From: Mycobacterium sp. URHB0044
GTDB taxonomy: Bacteria > Actinomycetota > Actinomycetes > Mycobacteriales > Mycobacteriaceae
DNA length: 64,000 bases
Direction of reading: 5' to 3'
NCBI RefSeq assembly: GCF_000620625.1
Contig: NZ_JIAW01000024.1
Location: 1 to 64,000 of the forward strand
In this document: in pieces, positions 16,018 to 24,700 of the stretch
How the letters are laid out: the number at the start of each line of letters is the position of its first letter
Position numbering within the stretch: position 1 is the first letter of the stretch
Position numbers and translations under genes: made by a program
The notes under the pieces: model-generated
Database searches by the model: none
What the model was told of the DNA's origin: nothing
Seen by the model: the letters and a program-made list of their open reading frames with translations, nothing else

Positions 16018-17172
16018 ATGACCACCACCGACTCGAGTGCGTCGGCCGCTACAGCCGGCTACGACGACATCGAGGCCGTCGCCACGCGCATTGGTGACGC
16101 CGCGCGCGGTATGGCAACCCAGATCGACGCCGAGCGTCGGCTGCCGACTGAACTCGTTGAGCTGCTGCGGAACTCGGGGCTGTTGCGGGCCTGTACGCCA
16201 ACCGAGCTGGGTGGCCTCGAACTATCACCGGGTACGGCATTGCGCTGTGCAGAGGCGGTGGCGCGCGGGAATGCATCGGCGGGTTGGTGTGTGTCGATCG
16301 CGATCACCAGCGGCCTGCCGGTCGCCTATCTGCCGGAGTCCAGCCGTCAGGAACTGTTCGGGGCCGGACGGGGCGTCGGCGCAGGGGTGTGGGCGCCACG
16401 CGGCAAGGCGCGACACGTGCCCGGCGGCGTCGTCGTCTCGGGGCGCTGGCCGTTCTGCAGCGGCATCGGCCACTCCGACGTGCTGTTCTTCGGTTGCATG
16501 CTTGACGACCAACAACGCATCGTGGCCGTGCCCAAGTCCGACCTGCAGGTGCTCGACACGTGGCACACCCTGGGCTTGCGTGGCACCGGCAGCCACGACT
16601 CGGTGGCCGACGAAGTGTTCGTTCCGGCTGACCGGGTGTTCACGATGACTGGTGGCCCGCTGGTCGACCGGGCACTGTATCGGTTCCCGCCGTTGGGGTT
16701 CTTCGCTCTCTGTATCGCCGCGGCGGCGATGGGCAATGCGCGCGCTGCCATCGACGATCTGGCCGAGCTCGCCGCTGGAAAGAAGAGCGGGGCGTCGAGT
16801 CGCACGCTGGCCGAGCGTGCGCCCACCCAGGCGGCGGTTGCTGCCGCAGAAGCCGCGCTGGAGGGCGCTCGCGCCCTGTACTACCAGGCCATCGAGGACG
16901 CTTGGCAAGCCAGTCAGCGACCGGGGCCGGTGCCCGTCGACGCGCGTAACCGGCTGCGGCTCGCCGCCACGCACGGCGTCCGTACCGCGGCGACTGTCGT
17001 GAGTTCCATGTACGACCTTGCCGGCGGCAGCGTGATCTACGACGATTCCCCACTGCAGCGCCGGTTTCGCGACGCCTTCACCGCCACCGCGCACTTTCAG
17101 GTCAACGAGGCATCCCGAGAACTGACGGGCCGGCTTCTGCTCGGCCTGCCCACCAATACCGCACAGTTGTGA
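16018..17172 (+). CDS. Acyl-CoA-dehydrogenase-fold flavin monooxygenase (HsaA/group D-like)
   Basis: This is a 384-residue protein. The N-terminal helical domain (AAVATRIGDAARGM... ELVELLRNSGLLRACTPTELGGLELSP) and the RWPFCSGIGHSDVLFFGCML strand segment follow the acyl-CoA dehydrogenase fold. The C-terminal four-helix bundle ends QVNEASRELTGRLLLGLP. I do not see the usual catalytic glutamate motif of acyl-CoA dehydrogenases. The GIGHSD and GTGSHDSVADEVFVPADRVF segments resemble the two-component flavin monooxygenases (HsaA, phenol or indole hydroxylases). These need a separate flavin reductase, and none is obvious nearby. The stop overlaps the start of the next gene (GTGA), so translation is coupled. 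Confidence 0.78.
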   Translation: MTTTDSSASAATAGYDDIEAVATRIGDAARGMATQIDAERRLPTELVELLRNSGLLRACTPTELGGLELSPGTALRCAEAVARGNASAGWCVSIAITSGLPVAYLPESSRQELFGAGRGVGAGVWAPRGKARHVPGGVVVSGRWPFCSGIGHSDVLFFGCMLDDQQRIVAVPKSDLQVLDTWHTLGLRGTGSHDSVADEVFVPADRVFTMTGGPLVDRALYRFPPLGFFALCIAAAAMGNARAAIDDLAELAAGKKSGASSRTLAERAPTQAAVAAAEAALEGARALYYQAIEDAWQASQRPGPVPVDARNRLRLAATHGVRTAATVVSSMYDLAGGSVIYDDSPLQRRFRDAFTATAHFQVNEASRELTGRLLLGLPTNTAQL

Positions 17173-18170
17173 ATCAGCGGATCCAGGTTGCCCTTCCGTT
17201 GTGGCTGGACCGACCCGACGCCGAAGCCCTCGACATCGCGCAGACCGTCCGCGACGCCGGGCTGGGCACGCTGTGGATCGGCGAGATGGCCATTTTCGAC
17301 GGCTTCGCGCTGGCCACCGCGATTGGTTTACGCGTGCCGGGGCTGCGCCTGAAGGTCGGACCGTTGCCGATCAGCGTGCGCAATCCAGTGTCTATCGCGC
17401 TCGGCGCCAGCTCGGTTGCTTCGCTCACCGGAAGCCCGGTGGATGTGGCGCTCGGAGCCTCCAGCCCGCCGATCGTCGGGGGTTGGCACGGACGCGACTG
17501 GAGCCATGGCGCCGTCCGGATGCGCGAGACGATCGAATGCCTCGGGCCGATCTTGAAGGGCGAGCGCTCAGCGTATGACGGTAAATTCGTTCAGAGCACG
17601 GGTTTTCGGTTACGACACCCACTGCCCGAGGCACGCATCGCGGTGGGCGCGTTCGGCCCGAACATGTGCCGGGTCGCGGCGCGGCTGGCCGACGAGGTCG
17701 TCCTCAATCTCGTGTCACCCCAGCGAGTCCGAGAGGTGCGCTGCCAAATCGACGCCGACGCCGCAGCTGCGGGGCGCACTCCGCCGCAGCTGACGGTGTG
17801 GGTGCCACTCGCGCTGTCACCGGGGCGGGCAGCGTTGCGGCAGATGAGTAGTCAGCTCGCGGTATACCTCGTCCCACCAGGATACGGGGAGATGTTCTGC
17901 GAGTTGGGATTCGCCGATCTCGTCACCCGCGCACGTGCCGGGCAGCGGCGCTCGGAGACCGCGGCGGCGATTCCCGTCGAACTCATCGCGCAAGTCGCGG
18001 CGATCGGGAGCGCCGCACAGATCACCGCACGTCTTCGGGAGTATCTGGATGCCGGTGCGGACACCGTGGCGGTGGCTCCTGCTACTGCTGAGGATCCCGG
18101 TGGTGTGGCTGCACTGTCCTGTGTGTCGAGTTACCAACACTTCCCATCGAAGAAGGAGATCACGATATGA
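17169..18170 (+). CDS. LLM-class (luciferase-like) F420-dependent oxidoreductase
   Basis: This 333-residue TIM-barrel protein has the luciferase-like layout: LWLDRPDAEALDIAQTVRDAGLGTLWIGEMA, then LRLKVGPLPISVRNPVSIALGASSVASLTGSPVDVALGASS and a C-terminal ITARLREYLDAGADTVAVAP. Most mycobacterial members use coenzyme F420 for hydride transfer. It starts at a GTG overlapping the previous stop and ends overlapping the next start (ATGA), so the three enzymes are made together. The combination with a monooxygenase and an MDR enzyme suggests stepwise catabolism or detoxification of a ring or alkene compound. Confidence 0.83.
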   Translation: MNQRIQVALPLWLDRPDAEALDIAQTVRDAGLGTLWIGEMAIFDGFALATAIGLRVPGLRLKVGPLPISVRNPVSIALGASSVASLTGSPVDVALGASSPPIVGGWHGRDWSHGAVRMRETIECLGPILKGERSAYDGKFVQSTGFRLRHPLPEARIAVGAFGPNMCRVAARLADEVVLNLVSPQRVREVRCQIDADAAAAGRTPPQLTVWVPLALSPGRAALRQMSSQLAVYLVPPGYGEMFCELGFADLVTRARAGQRRSETAAAIPVELIAQVAAIGSAAQITARLREYLDAGADTVAVAPATAEDPGGVAALSCVSSYQHFPSKKEITI

Positions 18171-19174
18171 CCCGACTGAACACCCAGTGCCGGATGGCCG
18201 CCCGCCCTGTCGGGCTACCCACCGCCGATGACTGGAGCATCGTGCAACAGGAGTTGCCGGCTGCCCGCGACGGCGAATTCGTCGTCGAGGTCGACTTCCT
18301 GTCGATTGATCCGGGGTCGCGCACCGGGATGAACGCCGGAGATACCTACATGCCCGCAATGAAGATCGACGAGGTGATGCGCGCCGTGGCGATCGGCACC
18401 GTCGTCGAATCCCGACACGACCGATTCCTGGTGGGAGATCAGGTGTCTGGCATGTTCGGCGTCCAGAGTTACGCGGTGTCCGACGGTGAGGGCGTGAACA
18501 AGGTCGATACCACGGTGGCGCCGGCGCCGGTGCACTTGGGAGCCTTGGGGATCAGCGGTTTGACGGCCTACTTCGGACTGCTCGACGTCGGGCGCCCGCT
18601 ACCGGGTCAGACAGTGCTCGTGTCCGGGGCCGCAGGTTCGGTGGGCAGCATCGTCGGCCAGATCGCCCGCATCAACGGTTGCCGCACCATTGGTATCGCC
18701 GGTGGTGAGCAGAAGTGCCGGTGGCTGGTCGACGAACTGGGATTCGACGCGGCCATCGACTACAAGAGCGCCCACCTGCGATCAGAGCTGAAGAGACATG
18801 CGCCCGACGGGGTCGACGTGTTCTTCGACAACGTCGGTGGGTCGGCGCTGGAGGCCGCCCTCAATCGGTTGGCCCGCGGCGCACGGATCGTCTTGAGCGG
18901 CGCGGTCTCGCAGTACAACGTCCCCGGGTCGGGACCCGCCAACTACATGCAGCTGTTGGTTGCCCGCGCCTCCATGACGGGCTTCGTCATCTTCGACTAC
19001 GCCGAGCGCTACCCGGAAGGCGTTGAGCAGCTTGCCAAGTGGTTGGAGACGGGCGAGTTGCGGTCCCACGAGTCAGTCGAACACGGCGACATCGCCGACT
19101 TCCCCGAGACACTGCTCAAGCTGTTCCGCGGCGAAAACATGGGCAAACTGATCCTGGCCGTGAACGGGCGCTGA
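18167..19174 (+). CDS. NADP-dependent MDR-family oxidoreductase (CurA/leukotriene-B4-reductase type)
   Basis: This is a 335-residue zinc-free medium-chain reductase. It has a PFAM-ADH-N-like start (EFVVEVDFLSIDPGSRTGMN) and the NADPH-binding VLVSGAAGSVGSIVGQIARINGCRTIGIAGG. DAAIDYKS and DGVDVFFDNVGGSALEAALNRLARGARIVLSGAVSQYN follow, the last being typical of alkenal or enone double-bond reductases. It likely reduces an activated C=C bond with NADPH. It is the last gene of the HxlR-divergent operon, with a 4-base overlap with the LLM gene. Confidence 0.88.
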   Translation: MTRLNTQCRMAARPVGLPTADDWSIVQQELPAARDGEFVVEVDFLSIDPGSRTGMNAGDTYMPAMKIDEVMRAVAIGTVVESRHDRFLVGDQVSGMFGVQSYAVSDGEGVNKVDTTVAPAPVHLGALGISGLTAYFGLLDVGRPLPGQTVLVSGAAGSVGSIVGQIARINGCRTIGIAGGEQKCRWLVDELGFDAAIDYKSAHLRSELKRHAPDGVDVFFDNVGGSALEAALNRLARGARIVLSGAVSQYNVPGSGPANYMQLLVARASMTGFVIFDYAERYPEGVEQLAKWLETGELRSHESVEHGDIADFPETLLKLFRGENMGKLILAVNGR

Positions 19175-19213
19175 CACTACCCGTAGGTCTTTCGCGGAAG
19201 CACGCCCCGATCG

Positions 19214-20053
19214 TCAGAGGGCAAGCTGCTGGGTTCCGATGACCGAGAGCAGTTCCAGCTTGCTGTGGCTTTCCGTGCCGGGGCTAGTGGTCAGCACCAC
19301 GAGAGCCTGGGCGAGGTTCTCCGTGTACAGAACCTGGGCGTCGACTTCGATGCGGCCGAGTTCGGGATGCAGGATCATCTTGCAGTCGCCGTAGCGCGAA
19401 ACGACCTCCTGAAGTTCCCACATACGAACGAACTCCGGGCTGTGTGCCGTGAGTTCGGCGAGTATTCGGCCGGCTCGAGCGGTATCGCTGCCCGTTGTCA
19501 GCGCTGCCCGCAGACGCGCCGCATGGGCGCGGCCATGGCTTTCGTGGACCTCTTCGGGAAACACCAGGCGCTCGGCCGGATCCATGAACCAGCGGTAGAA
19601 CGCGCTGCGGGCCAGCCCGGTGTGGCGAGTCTGATCACCGAGGAGCGCGACGGCCAACGGGTTCATCGCGAGCGTGTCGACCAGGTCGCTATGCACCATG
19701 GCCGGGGTGTCGTGCAGGCGGTCAAGGACCCGCAACAGCGCGGGGCTGACATGTTCAGACGGCCGAAAGCGGGCCGGGGCGTTGTGTCCGATGAGCGCGA
19801 ACAGATGGTCGCTTTCATCCAGCGTCAGCCGCAGCGCCCGTGCGAGAGCCGTGGTGATCTGGACCGAGGGCTGCGGAGCCCGCTGCTGTTCCAGTCGGGC
19901 GTAGTAATCAGTGGACATCCCGGCGAGCTGTGCGACTTCTTCGCGGCGCAGACCCTGAGTTCGTCGGCGCGGCCCCTCGACCAGCCCGACATCGCGCGGA
20001 CGCAAACTTTCACGCCGGTGGCGCAGGAAGTCCGCCAGTGCCTTGTTGTCCAT
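19214..20053 (-). CDS. XRE-family regulator with MmyB-type ligand domain
   Basis: This is a 279-residue protein. The N-terminal helix-turn-helix reads ALADFLRHRRESLRPRDVGL ... TQGLRREEVAQLAGMSTDYYARLEQQRAPQPS, the classic RREEVAQLAGVS-YYTRLEQ signature of this actinobacterial family. The C-terminal MmyB-like PAS domain (LDRLHDTPAMVHSDLVDTLAMNPLAVALLGD) often binds fatty acids. The ATG at 20053 has GGAGAGGA upstream. It is divergent from the SDR gene at 20186; members of this family commonly repress a divergent short-chain dehydrogenase. Confidence 0.88.
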   Translation of the reverse strand: MDNKALADFLRHRRESLRPRDVGLVEGPRRRTQGLRREEVAQLAGMSTDYYARLEQQRAPQPSVQITTALARALRLTLDESDHLFALIGHNAPARFRPSEHVSPALLRVLDRLHDTPAMVHSDLVDTLAMNPLAVALLGDQTRHTGLARSAFYRWFMDPAERLVFPEEVHESHGRAHAARLRAALTTGSDTARAGRILAELTAHSPEFVRMWELQEVVSRYGDCKMILHPELGRIEVDAQVLYTENLAQALVVLTTSPGTESHSKLELLSVIGTQQLAL

Positions 20054-20097
20054 GCCCCATCCTCTCCGCATATCGCTCAACTATCCAGAGATCACCA

Positions 20098-20107
20098 ATC
20101 CATGGAT
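20098..20107. promoter_or_regulatory. Candidate operator between XRE regulator and SDR
   Basis: ATCCATGGAT is a perfect 10-bp palindrome in the 132-bp divergent gap. A further ATCCA half-site lies about 15 bases away, toward the regulator. Position fits autoregulation and control of the SDR operon. The sequence alone does not prove binding. Confidence 0.35.
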
Positions 20108-20185
20108 AAATCTTCTCTCCCGCTGTTGCTCGAGCCGCCCTACGGTCGACGCTGACCACGCAACAACGAAGGAACAAGAGATCCC

Positions 20186-20935
20186 ATGAAGATGACCGGC
20201 AACACGATCCTGCTCACCGGCGGCACCTCGGGCATCGGGCTCGGCCTGGCCGTACGCCTGCACGAGGCCGGCAACAAGGTGATCGTCGCAGGTCGGCGCA
20301 AGGAGCTCCTCGACGACATCACGGCCGAGCACCCGGGCATCGATGCGCTCGTCCTAGACGTCGCGGACCCCGACTCGATTGCCCGGGCCAGCGAGACCTT
20401 GGCCGCGAGCCACCCGAATTTGAACGTCCTGATCAACAACGCCGGCGTCATGCTGAAGGAGAACGTGCTCGACCCGGCCGACCTCGCGGTCGCGGAGGAG
20501 CACGTCACGATCAACCTGCTCGGCACGATCCGGATGACGTACGCCTTCCTGCCACTGCTGGTGGGCAAGGCCGACGCGGTCGTCGTGAACGTCACGTCCG
20601 CACTGGCGTTCGTACCGTTCCCCATCACCCCGACGTACAGCGCGACGAAGGCAGCGCTGCATTCGTTCTCTGAAACCCTGCGCGTCCAGCTTGCCGGTGC
20701 CGATGCCGGCGTCCAGGTGATCGAGGTCGTGCCGCCGAGCGTGCGTACGACCCTGCTCGGCCAGCAGGACGACGAGCAGGCCATGCCGTTGGACGAGTTC
20801 CTCACCGAGACCCTCGAGCTCCTGCGCGAGAAGCCCGACGCAGCAGAGCTCGTCGTCGAGCGGGCCAAGTTCCTGCGCGACGCTCAGGCCAACGGCTCCT
20901 ACGACGACGTCTTCGCCATGCTCAGCGCCTACTGA
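20186..20935 (+). CDS. Short-chain dehydrogenase/reductase (DltE-like)
   Basis: This is a 249-residue classical SDR. The cofactor loop TGGTSGIG follows the first strand, NNAG appears in LNVLINNAGVM, and the catalytic Ser/Tyr/Lys set is VTSALAF...YSATK. The tail (VQVIEVVPPSVRTTLLGQQ... MPLDEFLTETLELLREKPDAAELVV) is that of the DltE-type oxidoreductases. The substrate is probably a small aldehyde or ketone. It starts an operon with an LLM enzyme 6 bases downstream and an F420 reductase after that. The XRE regulator is divergent. Confidence 0.88.
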   Translation: MKMTGNTILLTGGTSGIGLGLAVRLHEAGNKVIVAGRRKELLDDITAEHPGIDALVLDVADPDSIARASETLAASHPNLNVLINNAGVMLKENVLDPADLAVAEEHVTINLLGTIRMTYAFLPLLVGKADAVVVNVTSALAFVPFPITPTYSATKAALHSFSETLRVQLAGADAGVQVIEVVPPSVRTTLLGQQDDEQAMPLDEFLTETLELLREKPDAAELVVERAKFLRDAQANGSYDDVFAMLSAY

Positions 20936-20941
20936 CCAACG

Positions 20942-21847
20942 ATGACCAATGACCGACCGTCGTTCGGCGTCGCCACGGCAGTGACCGCTAACACCCTCGC
21001 ACCGGACCTACTGGGCTCCTGGTTGGAATCGAACGGCTTCGAATCGCTGTGGTTCGGCGAACATTCGCACATGCCGGTCGGTCTCAAGTCGGAGCGCAAG
21101 AGCTACAAGGAGATCCCCGAGGCCTTCAACGAGTTGTACGACCCTCTGCTTGCGCTGATGAGCGTTGCTGCGGCCACGAAGAGTCTGACGCTCGGCACGT
21201 CGGTGTTGCTCGTCGCGGAACATCATCCGATACGGCTGGCGAAGATGATCTCGACGCTCGATCGAATATCGGCCGGACGCGTCATCATCGGTGTCGGCGG
21301 CGGGTGGAGCGCCGAGGAGATGGCGGACTATGGCGTGGCGTTCAAGGACCGCTGGAAAGTGGTGCGCGAGAACGTTCTAGCGATGCGGGAAATCTGGGGA
21401 AACGAGGTCTCCGCGTTCGACGGCGACTTCGTCGGGTTCCCGCCGATGCGCAGCGGCCCCAAACCCATCAACGGCGCGCGCCTGCCGGTCCTGATCGGCG
21501 CTTCGGGCAAGTTCGCCTTTCCCCGCATCGTCGAATACGGCGACGGCTGGGTGCCGGTCGATCAGGGTGACGCGATGCCTGGGCTAATGGCGGATCTGCG
21601 CGCTCATCTGGCCACTACCGGGCGGTCATTCGACGATCTCGATCATTCGGTCATCACCCATCCGCTGGCCCCCGATGACCGTGACGGCGACGCGCTCAAG
21701 CGCCGGGTCGAGGAGCTTGTCGCGATCGGCTTCCGCCGCATCGTGCTGACCCTTCCCTCAGACACCCCGGACGTCCAAAGGGCGACGCTAAAGATCCTGC
21801 GCACGGTAGTCCAAGCGTTTGGCCAAACGCCGTCGCACCCCCTGTAA
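20942..21847 (+). CDS. LLM-class F420-dependent oxidoreductase
   Basis: This 301-residue luciferase-like barrel is recognisable from ESLWFGEHSHMP near the N-terminus, LTLGTSVLLVAEHHPIRLAKMISTLDRISAGRVIIGVGGGWSAEEM in the middle, and the strand EYGDGWVPVDQG later. The GVGGGW segment is typical of the TIGR03619-type F420 enzymes. The adjacent F420 reductase gene strengthens the cofactor assignment. It is not close to the other LLM protein at 17169, so this is not a tandem duplication. The substrate is unknown. Confidence 0.85.
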   Translation: MTNDRPSFGVATAVTANTLAPDLLGSWLESNGFESLWFGEHSHMPVGLKSERKSYKEIPEAFNELYDPLLALMSVAAATKSLTLGTSVLLVAEHHPIRLAKMISTLDRISAGRVIIGVGGGWSAEEMADYGVAFKDRWKVVRENVLAMREIWGNEVSAFDGDFVGFPPMRSGPKPINGARLPVLIGASGKFAFPRIVEYGDGWVPVDQGDAMPGLMADLRAHLATTGRSFDDLDHSVITHPLAPDDRDGDALKRRVEELVAIGFRRIVLTLPSDTPDVQRATLKILRTVVQAFGQTPSHPL

Positions 21848-21868
21848 TCGAGCAGCACGAGGAGAGAC

Positions 21869-22612
21869 ATGAAGATCGGCATTCTCGGCGTTGGGCTCAT
21901 CGGCAAGACGTTGACCCAAAGATTGAGCGCCGCCGGACACGACGTGAAGGTCGCCAACTCGCGCGGGCCAGACACCATCGCGGTCGACACACTGTCCTCG
22001 GGTGGACGCGCGGTGACGGCAGCCGACGCCGTAGTAGGCGTCGACGTCGTGATCCTCTCCATCCCCCTCAACCGCATTCCGGAGGTCGCACCGCTGTTCA
22101 CCGACGTGCCAGCCGAGACGGTCGTCATCGATACGTCGAACTACTACCCCTCGCGCGACCAGCGGGTCGAAGCCATCGAAGGCGGACAGGTCGAGAGCCT
22201 CTGGGTCACCGAACAATTGGGCCGCCCGGTCGTCAAGGCCTGGAACGCAATCGGTTCGGATTCGTTCGCGCGCAAGGGTAAACCCGCAGGGAGTCCAGAT
22301 CGCATCGCCATCCCGGTCGCCGGCGACGGTGATAGGGAACGCCACGTCGGCATGGCACTGGTCGAGGACACCGGATTCGACGCCTTCGATGCCGGGCCGC
22401 TTGCCAAATCGTGGCGTCAACAGCCGGGCACGCCGTGTTACTGCACTGACCTCACCCGCGAGGAGATGCCTGCCGCCCTCGCGGCAGCCGACGCGGCGCG
22501 ATCACCGAAGCGGCGAGACCTCGCCGCGGCTGCGATCCAGGAGAGGTTGGGCCACGCATGGGAACTCGACCCGGATTTCGCCATCCGCATCAACCGGGTG
22601 CTGTTCATGTGA
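21869..22612 (+). CDS. NADPH:F420 oxidoreductase-like protein (Fno-type Rossmann)
   Basis: This is a 247-residue protein. MKIGILGVGLIGKTLTQRLSAAGHDVKVANSRGP is the dinucleotide-binding segment of the NADP-oxidoreductase/F420 family, with NSRGP as the NADP phosphate contact. The strand DVVILSIPLNRIPEV and later VVIDTSNYYPSRD complete the Rossmann domain, and KAWNAIGSDSF follows. This family transfers hydride between NADPH and F420, although many members use other partners. In this operon it could recharge F420 for the LLM enzyme immediately upstream. The gene ends convergent with the GntR gene. Confidence 0.78.
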   Translation: MKIGILGVGLIGKTLTQRLSAAGHDVKVANSRGPDTIAVDTLSSGGRAVTAADAVVGVDVVILSIPLNRIPEVAPLFTDVPAETVVIDTSNYYPSRDQRVEAIEGGQVESLWVTEQLGRPVVKAWNAIGSDSFARKGKPAGSPDRIAIPVAGDGDRERHVGMALVEDTGFDAFDAGPLAKSWRQQPGTPCYCTDLTREEMPAALAAADAARSPKRRDLAAAAIQERLGHAWELDPDFAIRINRVLFM

Positions 22613-22643
22613 TCCGGAAACGCTTGCGGGCGTAGGCAAAACG

Positions 22644-23345
22644 TCAGGCGGTGGCCGATTCGGATTGCCCGCCTTGGCCTTCCAGCGCGTTGATGGCCGC
22701 CGCGGTCAGGCTCTTCTCGATGTGGCGCCGGGTGAGCGCGGCGGCGCCGGCCGCATCCTTCGCGATCACCAGTTCGAGGATCTGGTGGTGCTCGTTGAGG
22801 TCGATGGTGCGTGGCTCCTCACCTGCCGGGAGTTTGAGACCCAACCGCCGGTAGCGGTCGGACTTCGCCCACACGTCGTCGAGCATCTTGATCAACACGT
22901 CGTTGTGAGAGGCCAGATAGAGCGCACGGTGGAAGTCGCTGTGGGCGGTCAGTGCGTCCTCTCCCCACTTGCGCGTCACTGGAAGTAACCGCGCGACCGT
23001 GGCGCGCATCAACGCGATGTCGTCATCGGTGCGCCGCTCGGCGGCCAGTTCGACCGCTGCGGGATCTAGCGCCAGCCGGACCTCGAACAGTTCACGTGCC
23101 TCGGGTGCACTGATCGTGGAAACCCGGGCGTCCTTGTGGTTGTCGAGTTCGATGAGCCCTTCGCTGCTGAGTCGCCGGATGGCCTCACGCAGCGGGGTGA
23201 TGCTCATGTTCAGCTGTTCGGCGAGAACGTACTGGGCCAGCCTCGATCCGGCCGGCAGGTCACCGGTGAGGATCATGCGTCGCAGTTCGTGATAGGCGAC
23301 GTCGCTCTTGCTGGAGAAGACGTTGGTGACCTGCGGTGTCGTCAT
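22644..23345 (-). CDS. GntR-family (FCD) regulator of the tartrate cluster
   Basis: This is a 233-residue regulator. The winged helix is AYHELRRMILTGDLPAGSRLAQYVLAEQLNMSITPLREAIRRLSSEGLIELDNHKDARVS. It is followed by an all-helical FCD ligand domain (EARELFEVRLALDPAAVELAAERR ... DFHRALYLASHNDVLIKMLDDVWAKSDRYRR) with metal-binding His/Asp positions typical of the family. FCD regulators often sense hydroxy acids. The gene is divergent from the tartrate dehydratase gene; two palindromes in the gap are candidate operators. The likely effector is tartrate or a product of it. Confidence 0.87.
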   Translation of the reverse strand: MTTPQVTNVFSSKSDVAYHELRRMILTGDLPAGSRLAQYVLAEQLNMSITPLREAIRRLSSEGLIELDNHKDARVSTISAPEARELFEVRLALDPAAVELAAERRTDDDIALMRATVARLLPVTRKWGEDALTAHSDFHRALYLASHNDVLIKMLDDVWAKSDRYRRLGLKLPAGEEPRTIDLNEHHQILELVIAKDAAGAAALTRRHIEKSLTAAAINALEGQGGQSESATA

Positions 23346-23374
23346 GTGCGCCCCGTCTCTTCGCTCCGCCGTGA

Positions 23375-23388
23375 GTGACCAGTGTCAC
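23375..23388. promoter_or_regulatory. Inverted repeat near the GntR start
   Basis: GTGAC and GTCAC flank a 4-base spacer 30 bases upstream of the GntR start codon. It could be an autoregulatory site or the binding site of a global regulator. It differs from the second palindrome in this gap, so two proteins may be involved. Confidence 0.3.
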
Positions 23389-23452
23389 AACAAACCCCTT
23401 GTGCTCGCGGTCACAAGCAGTCTAACATTGCCGGTCATCAGTTACATCTCAC

Positions 23453-23464
23453 ATCTTATAAGAT
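23453..23464. promoter_or_regulatory. Probable GntR operator of the tartrate genes
   Basis: ATCTTATAAGAT is a perfect 12-bp palindrome lying 16 bases upstream of the tartrate dehydratase start codon. It is A/T-rich in otherwise GC-rich DNA and of the size bound by GntR/FCD dimers. Its position between start codon and promoter would block transcription of the catabolic operon when occupied. Confidence 0.55.
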
Positions 23465-23480
23465 ACAAGAAGGGCGGAAA

Positions 23481-24647
23481 ATGAAGATCCTCTCCATTCA
23501 CGAAGGCGTCGTCCCGATCAGTTCCTCGATCCGCAATGCGTGGATCGACTTCAGCTCGATGGACTGCTCCATCGTGGCCATCGTCAGCGACGTGGTGGTC
23601 GACGGTGAGCCCGTCGTTGGATATGGCTTCAATTCCAACGGGCGGTACAGCGCGGGGGCGATCCTGCGCCGCCGTGCCATCCCGCGGCTGTTGGACGCCG
23701 CACCGGAAAGCTTGCTCAACGAGGCCGGCGAGCTGGACCCGACTCTCGCCTGGCCGATCATGATGAACAACGAGAAGCCCGGCGGTCACGGCGAACGCTC
23801 CGTCGCGATCGGTGTGCTGGACATGGCCCTGTTCGACCTAGCCTCCAAGATCGCCGGGCAGCCGCTCTACCGCTACCTGTCCGATCGCTACGGTGACGGA
23901 CAGCCCGATGACTCGGTGTTCGTCTACGCCGCAGGCGGCTACTACGCGCCGGGCAAGACATTGACCGACCTGCAAGACGAGATGCGCCGCTTTCTCGACA
24001 TGGGCTACTCGGTGGTCAAGATGAAGATCGGCGGCACCGATCTGGCCGATGACCTCGAGCGCATCGAAGCCGTGCTGGAGGTCCTCGACGGCGACGGCTC
24101 CCGTCTGGCGGTCGACGTCAACGGCCGCTTCGATCTGCAGACGGCGCTGGACTACGGCCGCGCAATCGAGCCGTACGGCCTGTTTTGGTACGAGGAAGTC
24201 GGGGATCCGCTCGACTACCGACTCAACGCGATCTTGTCCGAGAATTACCGCGGCCCGATCGCGACCGGCGAGAACCTGTTCTCCGTGCAGGATGCCCGCA
24301 ACCTGATCCGATACGGGGGCATGCGTCCGGATCGCGACTACATCCAGGTCGACCCAGCCCTGAGCTACGGGCTCACCGAATACTTCCGCGTCCAGGAGAT
24401 GTTGAAGGCGCACGGCTGGTCCTCGCGTCGTTGCATTCCCCATGGCGGACACCAGTTCTCGCTGCACATCGCCGCAGCCCTCAAGCTCGGCGGCAACGAG
24501 TCGTACCCCGGTGAGTTCCAGCCAACCGGCGGCTTCGCCGACGACGCCGTGGTCTCCGACAGTCGGGTCGGTCTCACCGAGATCCCCGGCATTGGCTTCG
24601 AGGCCAAGAGCGCCTTCTACGAGGTGCTGCGCGAACTGCACCACTGA
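23481..24647 (+). CDS. tarD: D(-)-tartrate dehydratase-like enolase-superfamily enzyme
   Basis: This 388-residue enolase-superfamily protein (mandelate racemase subgroup) should dehydrate D-tartrate to oxaloacetate. The second-strand base is the KxK pair K180/K182 in VVKMKIGG. Metal ligands fit D212 (VDVNGRFD), E238 (WYEEVGDP) and E264 (TGENLF). The other catalytic base is the PHGGH histidine near residue 321, followed by QFSLHIAAAL. These positions closely track the characterised Bradyrhizobium D-tartrate dehydratase, and an NEKPGGHGERSVAIG loop also fits. The ATG at 23481 is just after AAGGGCGG. It heads a cluster with a C4-dicarboxylate carrier and a tartrate dehydrogenase, which supports the substrate. 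Confidence 0.83.
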   Translation: MKILSIHEGVVPISSSIRNAWIDFSSMDCSIVAIVSDVVVDGEPVVGYGFNSNGRYSAGAILRRRAIPRLLDAAPESLLNEAGELDPTLAWPIMMNNEKPGGHGERSVAIGVLDMALFDLASKIAGQPLYRYLSDRYGDGQPDDSVFVYAAGGYYAPGKTLTDLQDEMRRFLDMGYSVVKMKIGGTDLADDLERIEAVLEVLDGDGSRLAVDVNGRFDLQTALDYGRAIEPYGLFWYEEVGDPLDYRLNAILSENYRGPIATGENLFSVQDARNLIRYGGMRPDRDYIQVDPALSYGLTEYFRVQEMLKAHGWSSRRCIPHGGHQFSLHIAAALKLGGNESYPGEFQPTGGFADDAVVSDSRVGLTEIPGIGFEAKSAFYEVLRELHH

Positions 24648-24700
24648 CCGACGGTCACAGCCCGTCCGGACCCGCCAGACCCTTCAGGAGCACCAGTGCC

